Shown one piece after another: positions 54,592 to 62,997 of a DNA stretch of 64,000 nucleotides; the stretch's first letter is position 1; each line of letters begins with the position of its first letter. The DNA comes from an uncultured Bacillota bacterium (GTDB lineage: Bacteria > Bacillota > Clostridia > Peptostreptococcales > Anaerovoracaceae), in assembly GCA_927441425.1 (NCBI GenBank), contig CAKMKG010000007.1:86545-150544 (forward strand). Direction: 5' to 3'. The notes below the pieces were generated by a model. That model worked only from the letters and a program-made list of their open reading frames with translations, was not told where the DNA came from and ran no database searches. The position numbers and the translations under genes were made by a program.

Positions 54592-55434
54592 ATGGGAGTA
54601 AAAAATAATTTTTCCCAAGCTGTATCAGAGTTGATTGGGATTTCTAGAAATGTTGAATCCGATAATAAAAAAGAAATGATTGAAAGTCCAATCGTGGACG
54701 TGTTGGAAACGGAAGCAAATGATGAAAATGGACCTGAAGAGGAGGGTGCGGTAGACGAAATGGCAGTGATCGACAAAGAAATGGGACAGGCAGAAGAACA
54801 AAAGGAAGAGTCCTCTCAAACTGCTCAGAATCCAAAAGAAAGAATTATGGCAATGCTGGCGGCCCAGCAGGCCCAGCAGCAGCAAGCAGCACCGCAAACA
54901 CCACCACAACCGGCAATACAGCAGGAACAGCCAACATCGCAGCCATTGCCTCAAATTTTGCAGCAGAACAAGCCTTCAGGCGGCTTGACGACGATCGCTA
55001 GAGGAACCGTTATTATCGGAGAGATCAATGCAGATGGTGATGTTGAACTCTTGGGAAGCGTTAAGGGAAAAATTGCGTCTCAGGGAGATATCAAAGCAAA
55101 TGGCAAGGTGGTGGGAGATCTGATCGGCAAAAACATCGAATTGATTGCCTGCGCAGTACAGGGAAACATCATCTCAAGTGGCTTGGTAACGGTTGACGGT
55201 GATTCCGTGGTTGTTGGAGACGTAAAAGGTGAGAATTTCTGTCTGGATGGAAAGATCAAAGGAAATGTGACAGTTGAGAAAGAAGCTAAATTCCAACCGA
55301 AGGCAATTCTGGCTGGAAATGTAACCACCACATCCATCGCAATGAGTCAGGGCGCTAAAATTCAAGGTGAAGTCAATATACCGTTAAGTGAAAAGGAAAC
55401 TGACATGTCCTTTGATATCGACATGAACATTTAG
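54592..55434 (+). CDS. Bactofilin (polymer-forming cytoskeletal protein) 1
   Basis: A 280-residue bactofilin. A long acidic and Gln/Pro-rich N-terminal region (residues 1-130, with AAQQAQQQQAAPQTPPQPA near 90-110) precedes the beta-helical DUF583 core (about 137-265). The core repeats GEINADGDVELLGSVKGKI, then IKANGKVVGDL, then VQGNIISSG and KGNVTVEKEAK. ATG 54592 follows GGAAGG. The Gln/Pro tract distinguishes it from the other two copies. Bactofilins self-assemble without nucleotide and recruit wall enzymes. Confidence 0.9.
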   Translation: MGVKNNFSQAVSELIGISRNVESDNKKEMIESPIVDVLETEANDENGPEEEGAVDEMAVIDKEMGQAEEQKEESSQTAQNPKERIMAMLAAQQAQQQQAAPQTPPQPAIQQEQPTSQPLPQILQQNKPSGGLTTIARGTVIIGEINADGDVELLGSVKGKIASQGDIKANGKVVGDLIGKNIELIACAVQGNIISSGLVTVDGDSVVVGDVKGENFCLDGKIKGNVTVEKEAKFQPKAILAGNVTTTSIAMSQGAKIQGEVNIPLSEKETDMSFDIDMNI

Positions 55435-55468
55435 TACAAATCGGAATTGGATAATTGGAGGGATAACA

Positions 55469-56173
55469 ATGGCGACAAAAAATAATTTCTCTAAGGCAGT
55501 ATTGGACCTAATGGGTCTGCCGGGAAATGAAAATGCACAGGGTGCAAAGCCACAGGATGCAGTTGCAGAAATAGCTTTTGATCATAATAAAAAGCTTGAG
55601 ACTGCAGTAAGGGAGGCGGAAGGGGAAAAAGAAACGGATTTTGACATTGAGCGAAAGAAGTTTCTTTATAATGCGAAAACGGTAACAACAAGCAATCTGG
55701 CGCCGATTCAAGAAGAAACGCCTGCAACTGTAATATCCAGAACTATGGTAATCGTCGGAGAATTAACCTCCCGTGGGGATATTGATATTTACGGGGATAT
55801 AAAAGGATCTGTCAAAACCGACGGCAATATTAAGGCAACGGGCAAGATCATTGGAGATATGGCCGGAAACAGTTTTACATTAAACGGTTGTACCATCCAG
55901 GGAAATATTACGGCCCAGGGAAGCATTACGATAGGATTGAACACGATTGTTGTAGGCGATATTGTTGCGGACAGCATTAAGCTGAATGGAAAAGTAAAGG
56001 GTAATCTGACCATTTCCAAAATGTCAGAATTCCTGGAAAATGCGCTGTTGGCCGGTGATGTACATTCTCAGACAATCTCAATGAGTCAGGGTGCGAAGCT
56101 TCATGGTAATGTCAGCGTAGCCCTTGACAGCTCACAGAGTGAGAAGGAATTTGATTCGATTTTCGGAATGTAA
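55469..56173 (+). CDS. Bactofilin 2
   Basis: A 234-residue bactofilin. The N-terminus TKNNFSKAVLDLMGLPGN closely resembles the first copy's VKNNFSQAVSELIGI, so the genes arose by duplication. The beta-helix core runs from about 90 to 220 (GELTSRGDIDIYGDIKGSVK, IKATGKIIGDMAGNS, IQGNITAQGSI, KGNLTISKMSEF). GGAGGG precedes the ATG. It sits 34 bases after bactofilin 1. Confidence 0.9.
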   Translation: MATKNNFSKAVLDLMGLPGNENAQGAKPQDAVAEIAFDHNKKLETAVREAEGEKETDFDIERKKFLYNAKTVTTSNLAPIQEETPATVISRTMVIVGELTSRGDIDIYGDIKGSVKTDGNIKATGKIIGDMAGNSFTLNGCTIQGNITAQGSITIGLNTIVVGDIVADSIKLNGKVKGNLTISKMSEFLENALLAGDVHSQTISMSQGAKLHGNVSVALDSSQSEKEFDSIFGM

Positions 56174-56196
56174 TATCAATAAAGAAAGGGATAACG

Positions 56197-56895
56197 ATGA
56201 GTGATTTAGAAGATAAAATACTACAAAAGGGTAACGACGTAGGGGAGAGCTTTTCGGATCTTATGAAGAAGGTAGTTGAGAAGCAACTGGAAGAAGAAAA
56301 TGCAATCATAGAAGATATTAGTGACTCATTAGTAGAAATGTTCGTTAAGGAAGAAAAAACGGGATCCGATGTGATCATCAAGTCAGAGGATACGGCTAAT
56401 TCCAAGCCGATTGAAGTTCCGATTTTTGAGTGGAAGGAAGAAGAAAAACCAGTGGTTGAAAACTTCCAGCCTGTTTCAGAGGTAGGCGTGATTTCGCCGT
56501 TGACAACAATAAACGGTACCGTTAGCAGCAAAGGCCATATCCGTATTGAAGGAAGTGTGATTGGAGATGTTTTCGTCTACGGAGATATTAAGGTGACAGG
56601 CAAAGTTGCCGGTGACCTTGAGGGAGGCAACATTGAACTCGGCGGCTGTATCGTCGACGGAGACATCAAGGCAAGAGGGGATGTGGCCATCGGCAAGGAC
56701 AGCACCTTATCCGGCAATATGAACGGACAGCTGATCACCATTGACGGTAAGATCAAAGGAGATGTCGAGGCGATGAAAGGGGCTCACATGTCGAGCACAT
56801 CACTGGTAAAGGGCTCTATCACGGCGCCTACCTTATCCATGAGCGCAGGAGCCGAGCTGCAGGGCAAGGTAAATGTATCAAAGGAAGAGGAATAA
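56197..56895 (+). CDS. Bactofilin 3
   Basis: A 232-residue bactofilin and the most diverged of the three. A different acidic N-terminus (SDLEDKILQKGNDVGESFSD, with a likely coiled segment to about 50) precedes the beta-helix core (about 95-225; TTINGTVSSKGHIRIEGSVI, KVTGKVAGDLEGGNIELGG, IKGDVEAMKGAH). It is the last gene of the group before a terminator. The three cores probably co-polymerise. Confidence 0.88.
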   Translation: MSDLEDKILQKGNDVGESFSDLMKKVVEKQLEEENAIIEDISDSLVEMFVKEEKTGSDVIIKSEDTANSKPIEVPIFEWKEEEKPVVENFQPVSEVGVISPLTTINGTVSSKGHIRIEGSVIGDVFVYGDIKVTGKVAGDLEGGNIELGGCIVDGDIKARGDVAIGKDSTLSGNMNGQLITIDGKIKGDVEAMKGAHMSSTSLVKGSITAPTLSMSAGAELQGKVNVSKEEE

Positions 56896-56939
56896 ACCCG
56901 GGTCGGGAAGCGGCCCCAGAAATACTGATATAAAGAAGG

Positions 56940-56970
56940 AAAGCTGCTGAAGGAATTCAGTGGCTTTTTT
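56940..56970 (+). terminator. Terminator after the bactofilin genes
   Basis: AAAGCTGCTGA-aggaat-TCAGTGGCTTT (11 bp with two G-U pairs) followed by TTT. Confidence 0.8.
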
Positions 56971-57081
56971 ATATTTCAGAACGGTTTCTAACAGAATACC
57001 CACTGCGCCTCCACTTTTCCTATTCCAATTCTCCGTATAGTATGATAAACTTTTGCTATACCAAACCTTAAGGGAGTATTT

Positions 57082-57498
57082 ATGGAAAAACAGAATATCG
57101 CATTTATGAATACAACCGTTTTGGCTTTTCTCGGTGATTCCATCTATGAAACCTATGTAAGAAGGTATGTGATGGAAAAGGGACAGGTCAATGCAGATCT
57201 CCTTCACCGGTCTGCCGTTCGGTTTGTCAGAGCTGATGCTCAGGCATATGCGCTGAAAGTGATGATGGACGAGCTTACCGATGAGGAGCAAAACCTTGTT
57301 AAACGGGCCCGCAACAAAAAGATATCAACAAAGCCGAAAAATGCAGATCCGGTTGTTTATAAATGGGCGACCGCCTTTGAAGCATTGATCGGGTTTCTTT
57401 ATTTATCCCAGGATCATGGAAGAATGGAAGAGAAAATTTTACGAACCATTGAGCTGATTGAAACGAAGCAGAACTCAATGCCCCGAGGAACATCTTAA
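57082..57498 (+). CDS. mrnC: Mini-ribonuclease 3
   Basis: A 138-residue RNase III-like nuclease without the double-stranded RNA-binding domain, used in 23S rRNA 3'-end maturation. LAFLGDSIYETYVRRYV near 13-29 holds the catalytic Asp, and WATAFEALIGFLYLS near 95 holds the second acidic residue. AAGGGAG precedes the ATG. In Bacillus and Clostridium it is directly after cysS and before rlmB. Here a 29-kb block intervenes on one side and a 4.7-kb segment on the other. Confidence 0.92.
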   Translation: MEKQNIAFMNTTVLAFLGDSIYETYVRRYVMEKGQVNADLLHRSAVRFVRADAQAYALKVMMDELTDEEQNLVKRARNKKISTKPKNADPVVYKWATAFEALIGFLYLSQDHGRMEEKILRTIELIETKQNSMPRGTS

Positions 57499-57517
57499 TT
57501 CCCGTTGCAGGATAGAA

Positions 57518-57544
57518 CGAGAGGCAGATTGAATCTGCCTCTCG
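57518..57544. terminator. Bidirectional terminator between mrnC and the surface protein gene
   Basis: CGAGAGGCAGAT-tga-ATCTGCCTCTCG, a perfect 12-bp stem between converging genes, followed on the plus strand by AAAAATTTT. Confidence 0.8.
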
Positions 57545-57570
57545 AAAAATTTTAATACCTTTGTGCTTGC

Positions 57571-58995
57571 TTATTTTTTCTTATTTTTTAATCCGAGACC
57601 AATAGCAGATATCAATGAGCCCAAACCATAGAATAGCGTTGATGCTAAACCACCGGTTTGAGGTAATGATCCGGCAGGCACGGAGTCAGCTAGTATTTCT
57701 ACTGGACCAGCTGGTGTTTCCTCATCTGTAATTACGGTATCCGTATCGGTGGCCGTGTCTGTATCCGTGTCTGTATCAGTATCAGTATCCGTATCTGTAT
57801 CCGTGTCTGTATCAGTATCCGTATCAGTGTCCGTATCAGTGTCCGTATCGGTGTCCGTATCGGTGTCCGTATCGGTGTCAGTGTCCGTATCGGTGTCAGT
57901 GTCCGTATCGGTGTCAGTGTCCGTATCGGTGTCAGTGTCCGTATCGGTGTCTGTGTCAGTATCCGTATCAGTGTCCGTATCAGTATCGGTGTCTGTGTCA
58001 GTATCCGTATCAGTGTCCGTATCAGTATCCGTATCCGTATCAGTATCGGTGTCTGTGTCTGTGTCAGTATCCGTATCAGTATCCGTATCTGTATCTGTAT
58101 CCGTGTCAGTATCAGTATCCGTATCCGTGTCAGTATCCGTATCCGTGTCAGTGTCAGTATCCGTGTCTGTGTCTGTGTCTGTATCAGTATCGGTATCGGT
58201 GTCTGTGTCAGTATCGGTGTCTGTGTCTGTGTCTGTATCCGTATCAGTATCCGTGTCAGTATCCGTATCAGTGTCCGTATCAGTATCTGTATCCGTGTCA
58301 GTATCAGTATCCGTATCCGTATCAGTGTCCGTATCAGTATCTGTATCCGTGTCAGTATCAGTATCCGTATCCGTGTCAGTATCCGTATCCGTGTCAGTAT
58401 CCGTATCAGTATCGGTGTCTGTATCAGTATCCGTATCAGTATCCGTGTCTGTGTCAGTATCGGTGTCTGTGTCCGTATCACCTTCATCGGGGTCATAATA
58501 GCCAGAAGTCAAATGGCTAAGGGCTCCGGAATATGTGATGACATTATTGCTAATTGTAATCGTCAGATATTTATATGGATTTTCATTTTTTACCCCAGTG
58601 CCTTGAAGAAGACCCAAAGCAGAAAAGGTTCCGGTACCGGAAAAATAGACAATATGATCTATATTTTTCAGTGAGGAATCAAAATCTCTAAGAAGGTCTT
58701 CCACATCTGCTTGTGTTATCCCTTCACCGAGCCAAACAAATGCAGAAGAGGCTTGCTTAAAAATCACTACATTTGCACCGTTAAGCGAATATGATGTTGA
58801 ACTTGGATTATCATATTTTTCAATCAATGTTATTCCTGACATTGAGATTTCTTGCGTTTGTTGATTTGCGCCCCACAGAGAATCTAATTCTACTTTAGTT
58901 GATGCATATGATGTCATTGGCGAAACTGATAACAATATAATTGAAGCTGTTAATACGCTTGCCCCAATTCTTTCTAAAATTTGATTTCTTAACAA
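57571..58995 (-). CDS. Sortase-anchored surface protein with long Asp-Thr repeat
   Basis: About 474 residues. A signal peptide (ASVLTASIILLSVSPMTSYAS, within the first 35) and a globular part to about 172 are followed by roughly 120 tandem Asp-Thr dipeptides. The C-terminus has the sortase motif LPQTG, a hydrophobic helix (STLFYGLGSLISAIGLGL) and the KNKKK tail. The repeat resembles the Ser-Asp stalks of staphylococcal adhesins in design. A TTG at 58995 is preferred as start because AAGGAG lies 8 bases before it; GTG 59004 overlaps that site. The globular part is not recognised. No sortase gene is in the window. Confidence 0.85.
   Translation of the reverse strand: MLRNQILERIGASVLTASIILLSVSPMTSYASTKVELDSLWGANQQTQEISMSGITLIEKYDNPSSTSYSLNGANVVIFKQASSAFVWLGEGITQADVEDLLRDFDSSLKNIDHIVYFSGTGTFSALGLLQGTGVKNENPYKYLTITISNNVITYSGALSHLTSGYYDPDEGDTDTDTDTDTDTDTDTDTDTDTDTDTDTDTDTDTDTDTDTDTDTDTDTDTDTDTDTDTDTDTDTDTDTDTDTDTDTDTDTDTDTDTDTDTDTDTDTDTDTDTDTDTDTDTDTDTDTDTDTDTDTDTDTDTDTDTDTDTDTDTDTDTDTDTDTDTDTDTDTDTDTDTDTDTDTDTDTDTDTDTDTDTDTDTDTDTDTDTDTDTDTDTDTDTDTDTDTDTDTDTDTDTDTDTDTDTDTDTDTDTATDTDTVITDEETPAGPVEILADSVPAGSLPQTGGLASTLFYGLGSLISAIGLGLKNKKK
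57749..58479 (-). repeat. Hexanucleotide GAYACN tandem array encoding (Asp-Thr)n
   Basis: About 120 copies of a 6-base unit inside the surface protein gene. Third codon positions vary freely (GAT/GAC, ACA/ACG/ACT/ACC) while the dipeptide is constant. As a side effect the plus strand is open as a Ser-Val repeat, and another minus frame is open as well; neither is considered coding. Confidence 0.93.
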
Positions 58996-59201
58996 TTGAA
59001 TCACTCCTTATCCATTTAAAAAACATGCTTTGCATTTCTTTATACACTGGATAAGAGAAGCTTAAACATCATAACCACACTTATTTTGTCATAATTTGAA
59101 TTTATATGTATGTTTATGTCGAAAAATAATATAAAATGGCAATACGGCAATTGATAATATAGAGCAATGCGTGCAATAACGATAGGTATTTAAGGAGCTG
59201 G

Positions 59202-60899
59202 ATGAAAGTGAGTGCAATCTTTGAAAAAAAATATAAAGAGCTGGAAAATAGGATCTTTGCTGACACACAGTGTGTTTCAAATATAGAAAAAAGCATGGGC
59301 TTGTTTTTTAAAGAGCAACCAAAGTATATTGTTTTTGTTTCGATTTGCAACGGAAACACAAGATCCATCGTTAAAAAGGGTATCGGCTATACACTCAGAG
59401 AAGCGTGGGATACTGCGGGTAAAAATATAATAAGATACCTAAAGCAAAACCCGAATTTCAACCCTAAATGGATTAAGGCAGATCTTGTGTCAAACATTGT
59501 ACAAAAGGATTATTCGAGTTTATGCAACGAATTACAAATAGCAAGAGCATACTTCTATCGAGAAGGAGTTTCATTTGATGAAAATTTCAAAAATGCCATT
59601 ATAGAATCGGAACTGAATTGTAGAATGATCTATGATTACAAAGAAAAAAAAATATCATTAAAGAAATTAAATCAATATTATAGCGAGATAGGAATTGAAG
59701 CTCGAAGTCAAATACCTACTCGAATATTTACTTTTAAATGCCAAGGCTATATTTATGACGACATCGTTTATAAGCTATATGATGAAGGTTATAATTTTGG
59801 CAGACGTATAGTAGAGTCAGTGAATAAAGATGTCATACATGATATTTTACAAAAATCATCAAATTTTCTAATAAATCAAGTTCAGAGTAATGGACAGTTT
59901 ATCTACGGGTATTATCCATTATATGATATTAATATAAAGGGTTATAATATTTTGAGACATGCTAGCTCTTTGTGGGGATTAATTTTATGCTTTAAAATTA
60001 TTAAAAGTGAGGAAATAAGGGAAAAAATTGACTTGGGAATAAAATATCTGCTAGAATATATAAAATATTATAATGATAGAACATCTTTTGTTGTAGATGA
60101 ATCCCTAAGTGAAATTAAATTAGGTGGTAATGCAGTCGCTATCATTATGCTGACAGAATATATGGATACTTTTCAATGTAACGATTTCAATAAGATAATT
60201 GATGATTTGGGAAATGGTATTTTAAAACTCCAAAATAGTACAACCGGTGAGTTTTATCACGTATTAAATTCAGCGGACTTCACTGCCAAGAGCAAAAATC
60301 GTACTGTTTACTATGACGGTGAAGCAGCATTTGCATTAATAAGACTTCACAAGCATCTTAAGGATGAAAAATGGTTGAATGCAGCAACCACTTCATTCAA
60401 ATATTTTGTTGATAATCAATATTCCCAATATGCTGACCATTGGTTAAGCTATGCAATTAACGAATACCTTAAATATCAATGGAGTGATGAAGTCTTTGCA
60501 CTTGGCAGAGAGAATGTTGAACATAATTTAAAAAGAATTTATCAGAGAGACACTACATACCATACCTTTTTAGAACTATTGATGGCTGCATTTGAAATGA
60601 CGCAACGTGTAACTGAAACAGAATCAACAAAAAATAAGATTACAGAATTTAATATGGATGAATTGGTAAAAGTTATTTTCCACAGAGTAAATCATCAGCT
60701 GAATGGCTTTATTTATCCTGAAGTTGGCATGTATTTTAAAAAACCTTTAAAAGTTGTAAATACATTCTGTGTAAGACATGATGCATTTCGCGTAAGGATT
60801 GATGATGTGCAGCATTTTATAGATGGGTACTATTATTTTTATAGGTACTATGATTTATTAATGAATAAACAAGTTGTACAGGAAGGAAAGTTGATATGA
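59202..60899 (+). CDS. Hypothetical protein, probable all-helical toroid domain
   Basis: A 565-residue soluble protein I do not recognise. The first 110 residues (YIVFVSICNGNTRSIVKKGIG near 42) look like a separate small alpha/beta domain. From about residue 215 to 470 helical hairpins alternate with Gly- and Tyr-rich loops (QVQSNGQFIYGYYPLYD, LRHASSLWGLILCFKI, LGGNAVAIIMLTEYMDTF, YYDGEAAFALIRLHKHL). This is the pattern of alpha/alpha-barrel proteins such as glycosidases or prenyltransferases. The gene is visibly more AT-rich than its neighbours, hinting at transfer. It starts behind AAGGAG, is divergent from the repeat surface protein and overlaps thyA by four bases. Confidence 0.75.
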   Translation: MKVSAIFEKKYKELENRIFADTQCVSNIEKSMGLFFKEQPKYIVFVSICNGNTRSIVKKGIGYTLREAWDTAGKNIIRYLKQNPNFNPKWIKADLVSNIVQKDYSSLCNELQIARAYFYREGVSFDENFKNAIIESELNCRMIYDYKEKKISLKKLNQYYSEIGIEARSQIPTRIFTFKCQGYIYDDIVYKLYDEGYNFGRRIVESVNKDVIHDILQKSSNFLINQVQSNGQFIYGYYPLYDINIKGYNILRHASSLWGLILCFKIIKSEEIREKIDLGIKYLLEYIKYYNDRTSFVVDESLSEIKLGGNAVAIIMLTEYMDTFQCNDFNKIIDDLGNGILKLQNSTTGEFYHVLNSADFTAKSKNRTVYYDGEAAFALIRLHKHLKDEKWLNAATTSFKYFVDNQYSQYADHWLSYAINEYLKYQWSDEVFALGRENVEHNLKRIYQRDTTYHTFLELLMAAFEMTQRVTETESTKNKITEFNMDELVKVIFHRVNHQLNGFIYPEVGMYFKKPLKVVNTFCVRHDAFRVRIDDVQHFIDGYYYFYRYYDLLMNKQVVQEGKLI

Positions 60900-61726
60900 G
60901 TAAAGCAGATTTCATATTCATAGAGAATTGTAAAGACATTTTAGAAAATGGCGTATGGGATACGGACCTGTCAGTAAGACCTCGATGGGAGGATGGTACC
61001 CCGGCTCATACAATAAAAAAGTTCGGTGTCATCAACCGGTACAACCTACAGGAAGAGTTTCCGATTATGACGTTACGTCGCACATACTGGAAAAGCGCAC
61101 TCGATGAACTTTTATGGATTTGGCAGAAGAAATCAAATGATATTCATGAACTGAGCAGCCAAATATGGGATAGCTGGGCAGATGAAACTGGATCGATTGG
61201 TAAAGCATACGGATATCAGCTAGGAGTAAAGCATATATATCCCGAAGGAGAATTTGATCAGGTTGATAGAGTAATTTATGAATTAAAAAATAATCCCGCC
61301 AGCCGTCGCATCTTAACAAACATTTATAACTTTCAGGACCTCCATGAAATGGGACTATATCCGTGTGCCTATTCAATGACCTTTAATGTTAGCGGAAATG
61401 TTTTGAACGCCATATTGAATCAACGGTCACAAGATATGGTGACGGCATCGAATTGGAACGTAACTCAATATAGCCTATTATTAATTATGATGGCGCAGAT
61501 AGCTGGATTGAAAGCTGGTGAGCTCGTTCATGTAATTGCTGACGCGCATATTTATGACCGTCATGTTTCAATTGTAAAGGAAATGATCGCCAAGGAACCA
61601 AAGGCAGCACCAAGGCTTCAAGTAAATGGGTCCGTTAAGGATTTTTATGTATTTACAAAAGAACATTTTAAGTTGGAAGACTATCTTTATCATGATTTTG
61701 ATGAAAAAATACCTGTTGCGATTTGA
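60896..61726 (+). CDS. thyA: Thymidylate synthase (ThyA type)
   Basis: A 276-residue folate-dependent thymidylate synthase that methylates dUMP. The catalytic Cys is in LYPCAYSMTFNV near 155-166. NQRSQDMVTASNWNVTQY near 176-193 holds the phosphate-binding Arg and the Asn that binds dUMP, and HVIADAHIYDRHV near 211 matches the family. The replaced residues around the active site resemble the Bacillus ThyA / phage phi3T branch. Its start overlaps the stop of the unknown gene (ATGA), and dfrA follows, as expected for the folate cycle. Confidence 0.94.
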   Translation: MSKADFIFIENCKDILENGVWDTDLSVRPRWEDGTPAHTIKKFGVINRYNLQEEFPIMTLRRTYWKSALDELLWIWQKKSNDIHELSSQIWDSWADETGSIGKAYGYQLGVKHIYPEGEFDQVDRVIYELKNNPASRRILTNIYNFQDLHEMGLYPCAYSMTFNVSGNVLNAILNQRSQDMVTASNWNVTQYSLLLIMMAQIAGLKAGELVHVIADAHIYDRHVSIVKEMIAKEPKAAPRLQVNGSVKDFYVFTKEHFKLEDYLYHDFDEKIPVAI

Positions 61727-61743
61727 TGAAGGAGTGGTAAGGA

Positions 61744-62232
61744 ATGAAAACAATTGTCGCGGTTGATAATAACTGGGGGATCGGAAAGGAAGGCGGACTT
61801 CTCGTCCATCTTCCCGGCGATATGCAGTATTTTAAAGAAAAGACAACCGGTAAGGTGGTGGTAATGGGAAGAACGACCTTTGAATCATTGCCTGGGAAAA
61901 AGCCGTTAAAAGATAGAGTCAATATCGTGTTGACCAGAAATTCGGATTTTGTACCTGAGGGCTGCATCAGATGCGGCTCCATGGGCGAGCTGTTTAAGGT
62001 TCTGGAAAACTATGATATGGAGGATGTTTTTATCATCGGTGGAGCAGATATTTACAGACAGTTCAGCCCCTATTGCAGCGGCCATCTGGTAACGAAGATC
62101 AATGCTGTTTTCGATGCGGACAAGCACTTTGAAAATCTGGATCTGCGCGGTGATCTAGAGCTTGCGGGAGAAAGTGAAACACAAAATGACAACGGCGTGG
62201 AATACCGGTTTACGGAGTATAGGAGAAGATAA
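61744..62232 (+). CDS. dfrA: Dihydrofolate reductase
   Basis: A 162-residue DHFR that regenerates tetrahydrofolate after the ThyA reaction. Motifs: IVAVDNNWGIGKEGGLLVHLPGDM near 4-27 (substrate Asp is in LPGDM), VVMGRTTFESLPGKKPL near 39 and VFIIGGADIYRQF near 96 for NADPH. AAGGA precedes the ATG. It is directly downstream of thyA and upstream of rlmB in one packed operon. Confidence 0.94.
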   Translation: MKTIVAVDNNWGIGKEGGLLVHLPGDMQYFKEKTTGKVVVMGRTTFESLPGKKPLKDRVNIVLTRNSDFVPEGCIRCGSMGELFKVLENYDMEDVFIIGGADIYRQFSPYCSGHLVTKINAVFDADKHFENLDLRGDLELAGESETQNDNGVEYRFTEYRRR

Positions 62233-62233
62233 A

Positions 62234-62986
62234 TTGAAAGAAGAACAGGCCTCCGGGAATAAAAATTTAATCATAGGCAGAAACCCGGTCATGGAAGCCT
62301 TAAAAAGCGGCAGAGAGATTGACAAGATGCTTATCGCAAAAGATGGGGAAGGCTCCATCAAAAAAATTATCGGTATGGCAAAGGAAAAAAATCTTTTCTA
62401 TCAATTTGTAGAAAAAACTGCACTGGACAGGATTGCCGACGGCGGAGTTCATCAGGGTGTGATCGCCTACATTTCCACGTATGAGTATTGCGATCCGGAG
62501 GATCTCCTCGAAAAGGCCCGGCAAAAGGGAGAAGACCCTTTTCTCATCATTCTGGATGGCATTGAGGATCCTCACAATCTGGGAGCAATCATGCGTACAG
62601 CTGACGGGGCAGGAGCCCATGGAATCATTATACCGAAGCGCAGAGCTGCAGGGATAACGGATGTGGTAGCCAAGGCATCTGCCGGAGCAGTAGAATATGT
62701 CCCCGTAGCAAAGGTTTCCAATATCGCACAGACCATCGATAAGCTGAAGGGAAAAGGCGTATGGATCGGAGCCTGCGACATGGATGGTACGGAATATGAT
62801 AAGGCCGACTTGAAGGGCAGCCTGGCATTGGTCATCGGTGCTGAAGGCCAAGGGGTCAGCAGGCTGGTAAAGGAAAAATGCGACTTTGTCCTTTCCATCC
62901 CGATGTCAGGTCAGATTTCATCCTTGAATGCCTCAAATGCTGCGGCAGTACTGATGTATGAAGTTAAGAGACAAAGAAAAGGGTAA
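62234..62986 (+). CDS. rlmB: 23S rRNA 2'-O-methyltransferase (TrmH/RlmB family)
   Basis: A 250-residue SpoU-family methyltransferase. The N-terminal substrate-binding domain (NLIIGRNPVMEALKSGREI near 11) precedes the knotted SAM-binding domain, with LDGIEDPHNLGAIMRTADGAG near 108-128, VIGAEGQGVSRLVKE near 198 and SGQISSLNASNAAAVLMYE near 222. RlmB methylates G2251 in Escherichia coli. The TTG at 62234, seven bases from AGGAGA, is the best start; the frame upstream lies inside dfrA. Its place between mrnC and sigH is conserved in Firmicutes. Confidence 0.92.
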   Translation: MKEEQASGNKNLIIGRNPVMEALKSGREIDKMLIAKDGEGSIKKIIGMAKEKNLFYQFVEKTALDRIADGGVHQGVIAYISTYEYCDPEDLLEKARQKGEDPFLIILDGIEDPHNLGAIMRTADGAGAHGIIIPKRRAAGITDVVAKASAGAVEYVPVAKVSNIAQTIDKLKGKGVWIGACDMDGTEYDKADLKGSLALVIGAEGQGVSRLVKEKCDFVLSIPMSGQISSLNASNAAAVLMYEVKRQRKG

Positions 62987-62997
62987 GCGGGATACAA

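Noticed and set aside
57749..58479. CRISPR-like array
   Set aside because: Units are 6 bases without spacers and code for a continuous protein; no cas genes are present.
57732..58496. Second minus-strand frame of 254 codons in the repeat (Ile/Arg/Thr-rich)
   Set aside because: A frame-shifted reading of the same array; no start signal and composition set only by the repeat.
57749..58498. Open frame on the plus strand encoding about 120 Ser-Val dipeptides
   Set aside because: It is the antisense of the Asp-Thr repeat. It has no ribosome binding site and arises automatically from the hexamer array.
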